Assembly (NCBI RefSeq): GCF_020162115.1
Contig: NZ_CP083911.1
Span: 1,488,001-1,552,000, forward strand
Reading direction: 5' to 3'
Length of the DNA stretch: 64,000 nt
Source of the DNA: Tepidimonas taiwanensis
GTDB taxonomy: Bacteria > Pseudomonadota > Gammaproteobacteria > Burkholderiales > Burkholderiaceae_C
Shown: positions 11,501-20,132 of the stretch, piece by piece
Layout: each line of letters opens with the position of its first letter
How positions within the stretch are numbered: the stretch's first letter is position 1
Made by a program: the position numbers and the translations under genes
The notes under the pieces: generated by a model
Seen by the model: only the letters and a program-made list of their open reading frames with translations
What the model was told of the DNA's origin: nothing
Database searches by the model: none

Positions 11501-11714
11501 CATCCTCATCACCAGCACGACGACCATCGGCGGGCTGATCTCGCTCGCCTTCGGCCTCGGCGGTCACAGCCTGTTGTGGGGGCCGGTGGCCTCGGCGATC
11601 GTTTGGGGGCTGCTCGTGTCGACGGCGCTGACGCTGTTCATGGTGCCGCTGCTGGTACTGGTGTTCATGCGGCGGGGCGCCACCCGCCGCACGGCGCGGG
11701 AGGCCGTGGCATGA
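8577..11714 (+). CDS. RND efflux pump, inner-membrane permease (HAE1/AcrB-like)
   Basis: The 1045 residues have the duplicated AcrB layout: TM1 near the start, a large periplasmic loop, TM2-6, then the same pattern again. The proton-relay aspartates in TM4 are present (D404 and D405 in GMLVDDAVVVVE). The TM4-loop region and the terminal segment ITSTTTIGGLISLAFG are also family signatures. The protein exports small hydrophobic compounds across the envelope by proton antiport. It is an HAE1-type pump, not an MMPL/HpnN-type hopanoid transporter. Its stop codon overlaps the hpnD start (ATGA). No outer-membrane partner is in the operon; a TolC-type protein is encoded at about 48-49 kb. Confidence 0.93.
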   Translation: MRLMRALITNHPLANIAFVVVMLLGLLAYVQMPRERDPEINFNWVNITTVLPGASAEEVERLVTNPLEDAIQGVADIRFVSSSSRENVSSLLVRFGELDERTFDKRMNDLRREIQNKAVEELPDEAREPRVLEISTSNGFPTAIMRLTGPADDEVLRREGRRIRQALERLRGVDQVFASGLRDPEILVRPDAMALAARGLTAADVADALRAFWRDTAAGTLTTQQGVWSIALSGVTLDPERLAGLTVSSAGRPGAWARLGDVARIEWARAKPSQLASMDGQPAISLALTKKARVNTLQLLEDVRDFIARENAVLATQGLQLTLTDDQTIPTREAIDIMQTNALYGMLLVLAVCWLFLGWRIGVLVALGIPFSLLGTFAVLQALDYTVNISVLLGVVIALGMLVDDAVVVVEAIYYRLERGATALQASLDGIAEVWQPVLSSVATTLAAFLPLMLLPGIVGKFMFVIPFVVTLALLISLVEAFWMLPVHVSALNVRLDRPSRVQQWRNGFNRAVRLRYGQALAYVLRRPWRFLGLGALVIAGAAALVATGIVRVQFFAFDPIRAFYVNVDMPASAALEETLAETERVEQVVRRHLRGVGDAAEGHEARAVTTTAGLKFTQTEPVYGDAYGQVFVSLNPRTPDGREVQEVVEAMRGEVESLPGPGRKSFTLLSGGPPAGKPINVKVRGDDFAQIQAAADALKAVIAAIPGARDVQDDNLPGRGVLRLTLKSEALRELGLSPAQATRLVRLAVDGEVVAFTRDAGDKIELRVRQRLADAQPADPSALLDLPVALPSGQTTRLGVLVQAETQPTRGFIRHHNLRRAITVEADLDKAVTDTAEANRRIRQAWESLRLQHPGVDLDFSGELEDIEESLSAMQQLFLLGVGLIYLILAAQFRSYGQPLLILVTVPLAFAGVAIGLAITRNPLSLYTLYGVIALTGIAVNSAIVLIDAVNERLRNGMGLMHATLYAARRRVVPILITSTTTIGGLISLAFGLGGHSLLWGPVASAIVWGLLVSTALTLFMVPLLVLVFMRRGATRRTAREAVA

Positions 11715-12589
11715 ACCACGATCGTCTTCAACAGGCGCAAGCCTACGCACAGGAGCGCGCCGCCGCGGCGGGCAGCAGCTTTTACTACGCATTTCTGTTC
11801 CTGCCACCGCCGCGGCGCGCGGCCATCACGGCCTTCTACGCGTTTTGCCGCGAGGTGGACGACATCGTCGACGAGGTGCACGACCCGATGGTCGCGCAGG
11901 CCAAGCTCGCGTGGTGGCGCGACCAGGTGCGCCGCACCTTCGCCGGCGCGGCGCCGGAGCACCCGGCGCTCGTCGCGCTGCAACCGCACATCGGTCCATA
12001 CGGCCTGCGCGCCGAGCCGCTGCTGCAGGTCATCGAGGGCTGCGAGATGGACCTGCACCAAAGCCGCTACCTCGACTTTGCCGCGCTGCAGCAGTACTGC
12101 CACCGGGTCGCCGGCGTCGTCGGCGAAGTGGCCGCGCGCATCTTCGGCCAGACGGACCCGCAGACCACCGCCTACGCGCACCGGCTGGGGCTGGCGTTTC
12201 AGCTCACCAACATCATCCGCGACGTGGGCGAGGACGCGCTGCGCGGGCGGCTGTACCTGCCGGTGGCGGAGCTGCAGCGCTTCGACGTCAAGGCGCACGA
12301 AGTCTTGCGCCGCGGCATCGGTAGCGACGCGTCGTTCGACGCGCGTTTCACGGCGCTGATGCGCTTTCAGATCGAGCGGGCGCTGGCCACCTACGACGAG
12401 GCCATCGCGCTGCTGCCCGCCGCCGACCGCCGTGCGCAAAAGCCCGGGCTGATGATGGCCAGCATCTACCGCGCGCTGCTGCGCGAAATCGCGCGCGAGC
12501 CACTGTCGGTGCTGACCGAGCGCATCGCGCTGACGCCGCTGCGCAAGTTCTGGCTGGCGTGGAAGGTGCAGGCGCTGGGGCGTCTGTGA
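11711..12589 (+). CDS. hpnD: Presqualene diphosphate synthase HpnD
   Basis: This is a squalene/phytoene synthase family protein of 292 residues. The substrate-Mg motifs are REVDDIVDE (D50, D51, D54, E55) and NIIRDVGEDALRG, the latter followed by RLYLP as in HpnD. It condenses two farnesyl diphosphates into presqualene diphosphate. Its ATG overlaps the TGA of the RND pump, so translation of the two is coupled. hpnE follows after 19 bases. A longer upstream frame is open but lies inside the pump gene. Confidence 0.92.
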   Translation: MNHDRLQQAQAYAQERAAAAGSSFYYAFLFLPPPRRAAITAFYAFCREVDDIVDEVHDPMVAQAKLAWWRDQVRRTFAGAAPEHPALVALQPHIGPYGLRAEPLLQVIEGCEMDLHQSRYLDFAALQQYCHRVAGVVGEVAARIFGQTDPQTTAYAHRLGLAFQLTNIIRDVGEDALRGRLYLPVAELQRFDVKAHEVLRRGIGSDASFDARFTALMRFQIERALATYDEAIALLPAADRRAQKPGLMMASIYRALLREIAREPLSVLTERIALTPLRKFWLAWKVQALGRL

Positions 12590-12608
12590 ACCGGTTCGGG
12601 GTACCCCG

Positions 12609-13997
12609 GTGGGGCGCGCACTGATCGTCGTCGGCGGCGGCTGGGCGGGGCTGGCCGCGGCCGTGGCCGCGGTGGACGCCGGCTGGCACGTCACGGTGCT
12701 GGAGGCGTCGCGCCACTGGGGCGGGCGCGCCCGGCGCTTGCCGCTGACCGCCCCGGACGGCACGCGCTGGACGCTGGACAACGGGCAGCACATCCTGATC
12801 GGGGCCTACACCGCGACGCTCGCGCTGATGCGCCGCGTCGGCGTGGAACCGACTGCGATGTTGCAGCAGGTGCCGCTGACGCTGCGTTACGCGGACGGGT
12901 CGGGGCTGGCCCTGCCCGGGTGGGCGCGGCTTTTGCGTGGCGCGGGAGCACCGCTGGCGCTCGCCGCGGCGCTGCTCACCGTGCGGGGCTGGCCGTGGTC
13001 CGCGCGCCTGGCGGCGCTGCGCTGGGCGGCGCGGCAGGCGCGCCGCGGGTTTGCCTGCGACACCTGGGCCACGGTGACGGACCTGTGCGTCGGCCTGCCG
13101 CCCAGCGTGACGCAAACGCTGATCGAGCCGCTGTGCGTCGCCGCGCTCAACACCCCGATCGCGCACGCGAGCGGCACGGTCTTTCTGCGCGTGCTACACG
13201 ACGCGCTGAGGGGCCCGGCGGCGGCGCCCTATGGCCCGAGCGACCTGCTGCTGCCGCGCACCGACCTCGGCGCGCTGCTGCCGGACGCCGCCGTCGCGTG
13301 GCTGCAGCGCGCGGGTGCGCGGCTGCGCCCGGGCGCACGGGCCACCGCACTGTCGTCCTCTGCAGGGGGCGGCTGGTGGGTGGAGACGGCCGACGGCGCA
13401 TCGCACCCCGCCGACGCCGTCGTGCTGGCTGCCCCGGTTATCGAGTCGGCCCGGCTGCTGCGCACCGCCTGTGTCGATCGAGCGCCGTGGCGGCACGCCG
13501 CCGAGGCGTGGATCGAAGACGCCGAGACCATCGCGCACCAGCCGATCGCCACCGTCTATGTCGAACCACCGTCCGCTTGGGCGTGGCCCGCGCCGGTGCC
13601 GATGCTGGCGCTGCGCGCCGACGCGCGCCGGGCGCCGGCGCAGTTCGTCTTTCACCGCACCGACAGTGCGACGGGCCGCCGATATCTCGCGTTCGTCGCC
13701 AGCGCCCCGGACGCCGGGCTTGCCACCGACCGGGCCGCGATGACCGCGGCGGTGCAGCGGCAGGCCATGCACGAACTGGCGCTGAGCGGCGGGCGGTGGC
13801 TGGCCACCGTCGTCGAAAAACGCGCCACCTTCGCGTGCACGCCGGGCTTGCGGCGGCCGCCCGCGGCCATCGCGCCCGGACTCTTGGCCGCCGGTGACGC
13901 CATCGACGGCCCGTACCCGGCAACGCTGGAGGGTGCCGTGCGCAGCGGATACACGGCGGTGGCCGCGCTCAGCGGCTCTGACGCGCCGCCTGCTTGA
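12609..13997 (+). CDS. hpnE: Hydroxysqualene dehydroxylase HpnE (FAD-dependent)
   Basis: The 462-residue flavoprotein has an N-terminal dinucleotide-binding fold (VVGGGWAGLAAA, Gly 9-14) and a C-terminal FAD-binding GLLAAGDAIDGPYPATLEG segment, as in amine-oxidase/phytoene-desaturase relatives. HpnE reduces hydroxysqualene to squalene, completing the HpnC-HpnD-HpnE route. The start is GTG. It is the last gene of the operon, and its last 29 bases overlap the 3' end of the opposing GST gene. A squalene-hopene cyclase is not in this window, so hopanoid production is inferred rather than shown. Confidence 0.9.
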   Translation: MGRALIVVGGGWAGLAAAVAAVDAGWHVTVLEASRHWGGRARRLPLTAPDGTRWTLDNGQHILIGAYTATLALMRRVGVEPTAMLQQVPLTLRYADGSGLALPGWARLLRGAGAPLALAAALLTVRGWPWSARLAALRWAARQARRGFACDTWATVTDLCVGLPPSVTQTLIEPLCVAALNTPIAHASGTVFLRVLHDALRGPAAAPYGPSDLLLPRTDLGALLPDAAVAWLQRAGARLRPGARATALSSSAGGGWWVETADGASHPADAVVLAAPVIESARLLRTACVDRAPWRHAAEAWIEDAETIAHQPIATVYVEPPSAWAWPAPVPMLALRADARRAPAQFVFHRTDSATGRRYLAFVASAPDAGLATDRAAMTAAVQRQAMHELALSGGRWLATVVEKRATFACTPGLRRPPAAIAPGLLAAGDAIDGPYPATLEGAVRSGYTAVAALSGSDAPPA

Positions 13998-14628
13998 GCG
14001 CCTGGTACGCGGGGCGGGCGTGGCAGTGCTGCACCCACGCGTGCACCCGCGGGAAGGCGTGCATCAGCTCGGCCGACGGCCGCGCCCAGTTGACCACACA
14101 GGCGACGCACAGATCGGCCACGGTGAAGCGCTGCGCCGCCAGATGCTCCCAGCCCCGCGCCGCCTGCGCCGCGAGGTGCGACTCCAGCACCGCCAGCGGC
14201 ACGCGCAACCGCTGCTCGGCGGCCGCGAGTTTGGCCGCGTCGCGCCGCTCCTCCGGCAGCCCGATGCGGTGCATCAGCACCGTCAGCGCGTCGGCCTCGA
14301 CTTCGGTCACGGCCCAGAACGCCCAGCGCAGCGCCTCCGCGTCCTCGGCGGCGTTGGCCGGCGCGATGTCGCTGCCGTCGCCCTTGCCGTGGTGGCGCGC
14401 CAGGTACAGCGCGCACGCCATCGACTCCCACACGACGACGCGCCCTTCCGGCCGCTCGTCGATCAACACCGGAATGTGCCCGTTGGGGTTGAGGGCGAGA
14501 AATTCGGGCGTGCGCGTGGCCCCGCCCTGGTACGGCGTGGGCACGTGTTCGAACGGTACGCCCAGCTCCTGCGCCGCCCACAGGGGCCGCACCGCGCGCG
14601 AGGCAAAAATGCCATGGATGGTCAGCAT
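13969..14628 (-). CDS. Glutathione S-transferase family protein
   Basis: This 219-residue protein has a thioredoxin-like N-terminal domain (MLTIHGIFASRAVRPLWAA, glutathione-binding P-V-L near 54 and WESMA near 66) and an all-helical C-terminal domain with the conserved FTVADLCVA motif. Such enzymes conjugate or use glutathione in detoxification; no specific substrate is evident. The Met chosen begins the beta-alpha-beta fold; 26 more upstream codons are open but lie in the preceding gene. Its 5' end overlaps that HAD gene by 7 bases, suggesting co-transcription, and its 3' end overlaps hpnE convergently. Confidence 0.85.
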   Translation of the reverse strand: MLTIHGIFASRAVRPLWAAQELGVPFEHVPTPYQGGATRTPEFLALNPNGHIPVLIDERPEGRVVVWESMACALYLARHHGKGDGSDIAPANAAEDAEALRWAFWAVTEVEADALTVLMHRIGLPEERRDAAKLAAAEQRLRVPLAVLESHLAAQAARGWEHLAAQRFTVADLCVACVVNWARPSAELMHAFPRVHAWVQHCHARPAYQALKQAARQSR

Positions 14629-15443
14629 CGACAAGTCTCCAAGGGGGCAGAAACGGGGGGTGGCACGGCCACCGACGCGGGGCAGGACAGCCCCAGCGCA
14701 TCGCACAACGCCAGCAGGTCGCGCACGTGGATGTGGGGGCGTTCGTGCGGTTGTGCGTCGGGCGGGCCGTGGCGCCGGTGCATCGGCGAGCAGCCGCCGC
14801 GCGCCAGCGCATGGGGCCAGCCGTGCCCGGCGCGGTCGATCCAGGCCGACTGCATCCCCGCCCGCAGCGCGCCCAGCGCGTCGTGATGGGCATCGTCGCC
14901 CACGTGTAGCACGGCCGCGGGCGCCACGCCCGCCTTCTCGGCCGCGGTGTGGAAGATGCGGGCATCGGGCTTGGCCACCCCGGCCTCGCGCGCGCCCACC
15001 TGCGCCACGAACCAGTGGCCGATGCCGATGCGCTGCACGTCCGCGTTGCCGTTGGACAAGGCGACGACGGGATAGCGCGCCGCCAGCGCTTCCAGCGCGG
15101 GCCGCGCGTCGGCGTACAGCTCGACGCGCTGGCGCGCGGCATAGAACACCTCGAACGCCGGATCGGCCAGCGCCGGATCGTCCCCGGCGCGGCGCAGCGC
15201 CTCACGGATCGCCTCGCGGCGCAGAAAGGTCAGGTCGTGCCAGTGGTCGGCGTGCCGCTGCTCAACGTCGGCCCGGATCGCCTGTCGAAGCGGCGCATCC
15301 GCGAGCAGCGCGGCCGTCGCCGGGGCGTGGTCGCGCAGCCAGTCCTGCAGCGCGGCTTCGGCGCGCTCGATCGTGGGCCGCACCGGCCACAAGGTGTCGT
15401 CCAGGTCGAGGGTGATCGCGCGCACGCGTGCAGGGTCGAACAT
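14622..15443 (-). CDS. HAD-superfamily hydrolase (YigB-like)
   Basis: The protein has 273 residues. HAD motif I is LDLDDTLW near residue 12, motif II is VVALSNGNADV, and motifs III/IV are VAKPDARIF and HVGDDAHHDALGA. A helical cap lies between motifs I and II (C1 type, HAD-IA). Likely a small-molecule phosphatase; relatives such as YigB act on FMN and sugar phosphates, but the substrate is not readable here. A start 11 codons earlier is possible but would overlap the divergent hemH. The C-terminal 40 residues (after about 232) are Pro/His-rich and atypical. Confidence 0.82.
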   Translation of the reverse strand: MFDPARVRAITLDLDDTLWPVRPTIERAEAALQDWLRDHAPATAALLADAPLRQAIRADVEQRHADHWHDLTFLRREAIREALRRAGDDPALADPAFEVFYAARQRVELYADARPALEALAARYPVVALSNGNADVQRIGIGHWFVAQVGAREAGVAKPDARIFHTAAEKAGVAPAAVLHVGDDAHHDALGALRAGMQSAWIDRAGHGWPHALARGGCSPMHRRHGPPDAQPHERPHIHVRDLLALCDALGLSCPASVAVPPPVSAPLETCRC

Positions 15444-15462
15444 CACTGCGCGAGAATAGCGC

Positions 15463-16554
15463 ATGACCATGCGCACCGAGCCCCCCTACTCCCATGGCCA
15501 GCCGGCCCACACGGGCATACTCTGGGTCAACCTGGGTACCCCGGACGAGCCGACCGTCCCGGCGCTGCGGCGCTACCTGGCCGAGTTCCTGGGCGACCCG
15601 CGCGTCGTCGAGCTGCCGCGCGCGCTTTGGTGGCCCATCCTGCACGGCATCATCCTGAACGTGCGACCGCGCAAGTCCGCGGCCAAATACGCGACGATCT
15701 GGACGCCAGACGGTTCGCCACTGAAAGTATGGACCGAGCGGCAGGCCAAGCTGCTGCAGGGCTATCTGGGCGAGCGCGGCCACCGCTTGCAGGTGCGCTG
15801 GGCCATGCGCTACGGGCGGCCGTCGGTGGCGCACGAACTCGACGCGCTCAAGGCCGCCGGCTGCACCCGCATCCTGATCCTGCCGGCGTACCCGCAGTAC
15901 TGCGCCGCGACCACGGCCAGCGTGTTCGACGCCGTGTACGACTGGGCGGGCGCGCTGCGTTGGGTGCCGGAACTGCGCTTCGTCAACCACTACCACGACG
16001 ACCCGGGCTATATCGCGGCGCTGGCCGAGCGCGTGCGCGCGCACTGGGCGCAGCACGGCCAACCGGACCGGCTGGTGATGAGCTTTCACGGCATGCCCGC
16101 GCGCACGCTGCAGCGCGGCGACCCGTACCACTGCGAATGCCACAAGACGGGCCGCCTGCTGGCCGAGGCGCTGGGCCTGTCGCGCGAGCAGTACGTCGTG
16201 ACCTTCCAATCGCGTTTTGGCAAGGCCAAGTGGCTGGAGCCCTACACCGAGCCGACGCTGGTGGCGCTGGCGCGCCAGGGTGTGCGGCGCGCCGACGTCG
16301 TCTGCCCCGGCTTCACCGGCGACTGCATCGAGACGCTGGAGGAAATCGACCAGGAGGCACGCGCGGCGTTCCTGACCGCGGGCGGCCAGACGTTCCACTA
16401 CATCCCGTGCCTGAACGACACCCCGGCGTGGCTGCGGGCGCTGGCGGACATCGCCGAGCGGCACCTGGCCGGCTGGCCCACGACGGCGCCCGACGATCCG
16501 GCGGCGCGGCAGGCCAACCGCGAGCGGGCGCTGGCGCTGGGCGCGACACAATGA
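15463..16554 (+). CDS. hemH: Ferrochelatase
   Basis: Ferrochelatase inserts ferrous iron into protoporphyrin IX, the last step of protoheme synthesis. The protein has 363 residues. The metal-inserting histidine is in MSFHGMPARTL (H209) and the acidic partner in GDCIETLEEI (E290). N-terminal WVNLGTPDEP and mid-protein LPAYPQY are family signatures. It is adjacent to and 4 bases before hslR, likely in one transcript. A second Met at codon 3 is an alternative start. Confidence 0.96.
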   Translation: MTMRTEPPYSHGQPAHTGILWVNLGTPDEPTVPALRRYLAEFLGDPRVVELPRALWWPILHGIILNVRPRKSAAKYATIWTPDGSPLKVWTERQAKLLQGYLGERGHRLQVRWAMRYGRPSVAHELDALKAAGCTRILILPAYPQYCAATTASVFDAVYDWAGALRWVPELRFVNHYHDDPGYIAALAERVRAHWAQHGQPDRLVMSFHGMPARTLQRGDPYHCECHKTGRLLAEALGLSREQYVVTFQSRFGKAKWLEPYTEPTLVALARQGVRRADVVCPGFTGDCIETLEEIDQEARAAFLTAGGQTFHYIPCLNDTPAWLRALADIAERHLAGWPTTAPDDPAARQANRERALALGATQ

Positions 16555-16558
16555 CATC

Positions 16559-17020
<462 letters not shown>

Positions 17021-17052
17021 CAACCCCTTGACACCGAACCGAAGGAGCCGCG

Positions 17053-17640
17053 ATGAGCACCCGCTATCCCCTGCCCGAACTCGCCGATCTACCCGACGAC
17101 ATCCGCCAGCGCATCCTGGAGGTGCAGGCCAAGGCGGGCTTCGTGCCCAACGTGTTCCTGATGCTTGCGCGGCGGCCGGCAGAGTGGCGCGCGTTCTTCG
17201 CCTACCACGACGCGCTGATGATGCCGGAGACCGTGGGGCGCACCTCCAACCTGACCAAGGGTGAGCGCGAGATGATCGTGGTGGCGACGAGCGCCGCGAA
17301 CCAGTGCCTCTATTGCGTGGTCGCGCACGGCGCCATCCTGCGCGTGTACGAGAAAAAACCGCTGATCGCCGACCAGGTGGCGGTCAACTACCGCAAGGCC
17401 GACATCACCCCGCGGCAGCGCGCCATCCTGGACTTCGCGATGAAGGTGTGCCAGCGCTCGCACGAGGTGGACGACGCGGACTTTGCCGCGCTGCACGCGC
17501 ACGGGCTGGACGACGAGGACATCTGGGACATCGCCGCGATCACCGCGTTCTTTGGCCTCTCCAACCGCATGGCGTCGTTCAGCGGCATGGTGCCGAATCC
17601 CGAGTTCTACCTGATCGGGCGCCTGCCCAAGGGCCAGTGA
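17053..17640 (+). CDS. Peroxidase-related protein, AhpD/carboxymuconolactone decarboxylase family
   Basis: The protein has 195 residues. The redox signature CLYCVVAH gives the C-x-x-C-x-x-x-H motif (C85, C88, H92) of AhpD-like alkylhydroperoxidases. N-terminal PDDIRQRILEVQAKAGFVPNV and C-terminal WDIAAITAFFGLSNRMA match the peroxidase-related subgroup. It probably acts as a thiol-dependent peroxidase or its reductant in the cytoplasm. A good GAAGGAG ribosome site precedes the start. It is separated from hslR by 32 bases. Confidence 0.85.
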   Translation: MSTRYPLPELADLPDDIRQRILEVQAKAGFVPNVFLMLARRPAEWRAFFAYHDALMMPETVGRTSNLTKGEREMIVVATSAANQCLYCVVAHGAILRVYEKKPLIADQVAVNYRKADITPRQRAILDFAMKVCQRSHEVDDADFAALHAHGLDDEDIWDIAAITAFFGLSNRMASFSGMVPNPEFYLIGRLPKGQ

Positions 17641-17708
17641 CCCCCACGACGGTAGCGGCCCGCGCGGGTGCGCCGAGCGCTGCGCCGTCGCGGATCACGC
17701 GGACCGCA

Positions 17709-18137
17709 TCACACCGCCGGTGCCAGCCGTGCGCGCAGCGCCGCCGGCAGTGGCATCGACCGCTGCGCCGGGAAATCCACCCACACCACGGTGGCGCCGC
17801 CGTTGGCGTAAATCGTGTCGCCCCCGTCGGTGCGCAGCATCTCGTGGAACATGTCGAACGAGCGCTGGCCCAGCGCCCCGACATAGGTGCGCACGATCAC
17901 CTCGCCCGGGTATTCGAGCTGGCGCAGAAAGTTGCAAAACGCATTGACGATCACCGGCCCCTCGCCCTGCGGATTGGCGGGCATGCCCCACTCGCCCATC
18001 CACTGCAGGCGCGCCGTCTCCATGTAGCGGAAGTAGATCGTGTTGTTGACGTGCCCCATCGCGTCCATGTCGCCCCAGCGGATCGGGATCGTCATGGTGT
18101 GGACGAGGCGTTTGTCGGCAGGCAGGTCGAGTCGCAT
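17709..18137 (-). CDS. Acyl-CoA thioesterase, hotdog fold (4HBT/YbgC family)
   Basis: This is a 142-residue single hotdog domain. The signature DMDAMGHVNNTIYFRYMETAR carries the catalytic aspartate (D25) and the GHVNN loop. It hydrolyses acyl-CoA thioesters; chain-length preference is unknown. It converges with the AhpD-like gene and diverges from ETF-QO across 129 bases. The frame is open upstream, but MRLDLPADKRLVHT is the last Met in the intergenic space. Confidence 0.85.
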   Translation of the reverse strand: MRLDLPADKRLVHTMTIPIRWGDMDAMGHVNNTIYFRYMETARLQWMGEWGMPANPQGEGPVIVNAFCNFLRQLEYPGEVIVRTYVGALGQRSFDMFHEMLRTDGGDTIYANGGATVVWVDFPAQRSMPLPAALRARLAPAV

Positions 18138-18266
18138 CGGGTGTGTCGGGCTTTGTCGGGCAGTGGACAGCGATGCTAGCGCAGCCACCACTACAATGCG
18201 TCGCGCATCCGACACCCCCGCCGCCCCGCGCTGCCGGGCGGCCCTGCCGCGAGAGAGACCACCACG

Positions 18267-19952
18267 ATGAAGACCCCGGCCCACCTGATCGAACAGTTCG
18301 GCCCCCGCGAAGCCATGGAGTACGACGTCGTCGTCGTCGGTGCCGGCCCCGCGGGGCTGGCCACCGCGATCCGGCTCAAGCAGCTCGCCGCCGAAAAAGG
18401 GCACGACGTCAGTGTCTGCGTGCTGGAAAAAGGCTCCGAGCCGGGCGCGCACATCCTCTCCGGCGCGGTGATGGACCCGCGCGCGATCACCGAGCTGTTC
18501 CCGGACTGGAAGGAACGCGGCGCGCCGCTCAACCAACCCGTCACCGGTGACGAGGTGCTGTTCCTCGAAGAAGCGAGCGCGATGCGCACGCCCCAGTGGC
18601 TGATCCCCGAGTGCTTCCACAACGAGGGCAATTACGTCATCAGCCTGGGCGCGGTGACCAAGTGGATGGGTGAGCAGGCCGAAGCGCTGGGTGTGGAGAT
18701 CTTCCCCGGCTTCACCGCGGCCGAGGTGCTCTACGACGAGCAGGGGCGCGTGGTGGGTGTGGCCACCGGCCATATGGGGCTGGGCAAGGACGGGCAACCG
18801 ACCGACGCGTTCCAGCTCGGCATGGAGCTGCGCGCCAAGTACACCGTCTTTGCCGAAGGCGCGCGCGGCCACCTGGGCAAGGAGCTGATCGCGCGCTTTC
18901 GCCTCGACGAGGGCAAGGACCCGCAGACCTACGGCATCGGCATCAAGGAGCTGTGGGAAATCCCGCCCGAGAAAGCCAAGCCGGGGCTGGTCGTGCACAC
19001 GGCCGGCTGGCCGCTGGACGAGCACACCTACGGTGGCGGCTTCCTCTATCACCTCGAAGGCAACAAGGTGACGCTGGGCTTCGTCGTCGGGTTGGACTAC
19101 CAGAACCCGTGGCTGAGTCCCTTCGAGGAGATGCAGCGCTGGAAGACCCACCCGGCGATCCGCGCGCACATCGAAGGTGGCAAGCGCATCGGCTACGGCG
19201 CGCGCGCCATCACGGCCGGCGGCCTGATGAGCCTGCCCAAGACCGTCTTCCCCGGCGGCGCGCTCGTCGGCTGTGACGCCGGCTACCTCAACGCCGCGCG
19301 CATCAAAGGCAGCCACGCGGCGATCAAGACCGGCATGCTGTGCGCCGAAGCGGCGTTCGAGGCACTGCGCGCCGGCCGGCAGCACGACGAGCTGACGGCC
19401 TACCCGGCGGCGTTCGAACAGAGTTGGCTCTACCAGGAGCTGCACCGCGCGCGCAACTTCAAGACCTGGTTCAAGAAGGGCAACACGATCGGCGCGCTGA
19501 TGACCGGCATCGAGCACTGGCTGCTGCCCAAGCTCGGTATCCAGAGCCCGCCGTGGACCGTGCGCCGCCACACGCCGGACCACGCGCGGCTGCACGCGGC
19601 CAGCCAGGTCGAGCCGATCCGCTACCCCAAGCCGGACGGCGTGCTCACCTTCGACCGCTTGAGCAGCGTGTTCCTCTCCAACACCAACCACGAGGAGAAC
19701 CAGCCGGCGCACCTGACGCTCAAGGACCCGACGGTGCCCGTCGCGGTGAACCTCGCCCGCTACGGCGGGCCGGAAAGCCGCTACTGCCCGGCGGGGGTGT
19801 ACGAGTTCGTCGAAAAGGACGGCGCGCCGCAGCTCGTCATCAACGCGCAAAACTGCGTGCACTGCAAGACCTGCGACATCAAGGACCCGACGCAAAACAT
19901 CGTCTGGGTCACGCCGGAAGGCGGCGGCGGCCCCAACTACGCGGGGATGTGA
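18267..19952 (+). CDS. etfD: Electron transfer flavoprotein-ubiquinone oxidoreductase
   Basis: The protein passes electrons from ETF (fatty-acid and amino-acid dehydrogenases) to ubiquinone at the inner membrane. It has 561 residues. The FAD-binding motif is VVVGAGPAGLATA (G25-G30), a second flavin segment is near GGLMSLPKTVFPGGALVGCDAG, and the C-terminal 4Fe-4S site has C507, C530, C533 and C536 (SRYCPAGVYEF and NCVHCKTCDI). The length matches the family. A GAGAGAGA ribosome site is present. The etfAB genes are not in the window. Confidence 0.96.
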   Translation: MKTPAHLIEQFGPREAMEYDVVVVGAGPAGLATAIRLKQLAAEKGHDVSVCVLEKGSEPGAHILSGAVMDPRAITELFPDWKERGAPLNQPVTGDEVLFLEEASAMRTPQWLIPECFHNEGNYVISLGAVTKWMGEQAEALGVEIFPGFTAAEVLYDEQGRVVGVATGHMGLGKDGQPTDAFQLGMELRAKYTVFAEGARGHLGKELIARFRLDEGKDPQTYGIGIKELWEIPPEKAKPGLVVHTAGWPLDEHTYGGGFLYHLEGNKVTLGFVVGLDYQNPWLSPFEEMQRWKTHPAIRAHIEGGKRIGYGARAITAGGLMSLPKTVFPGGALVGCDAGYLNAARIKGSHAAIKTGMLCAEAAFEALRAGRQHDELTAYPAAFEQSWLYQELHRARNFKTWFKKGNTIGALMTGIEHWLLPKLGIQSPPWTVRRHTPDHARLHAASQVEPIRYPKPDGVLTFDRLSSVFLSNTNHEENQPAHLTLKDPTVPVAVNLARYGGPESRYCPAGVYEFVEKDGAPQLVINAQNCVHCKTCDIKDPTQNIVWVTPEGGGGPNYAGM

Positions 19953-20120
19953 CCCGGCGGCGACATAGCCGCTTGCGTGTTCGCCACCGGCGCACGAGGA
20001 AGCAGGGGGACAACCCTCTACCCCGTTGCGCCCGGGCCCGCGGTGCCGTGGCCATGCCGGGCACGTCCTTGAAAATGGCGCGTTCGGTTTCCAGCGCGAG
20101 CCGTTGGCGGCGCGAGCCGT

Positions 20121-20126
20121 TACAAT
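20121..20126 (+). promoter_or_regulatory. Possible -10 element for the gcv operon
   Basis: TACAAT sits 7 bases before the first riboswitch helix, so transcription would begin at about the start of aptamer 1. The -35 region is poor (TTGGCG is only 11 bases away). Confidence 0.4.
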
Positions 20127-20132
20127 GCCGCG

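Noticed and set aside
8577..11714. RND pump as HpnN, the hopanoid transporter
   Set aside because: HpnN belongs to the MMPL-type branch without a separate adaptor. This protein has AcrB-like length, D404/D405 and an adaptor gene.
7938..11807. Open frame of 1289 codons on the minus strand opposite the RND adaptor and pump
   Set aside because: Composition is Arg/His/Gln/Gly-rich without any domain. It is the frame opposite real codons in 70 percent GC DNA. The plus-strand proteins are recognisable families end to end.
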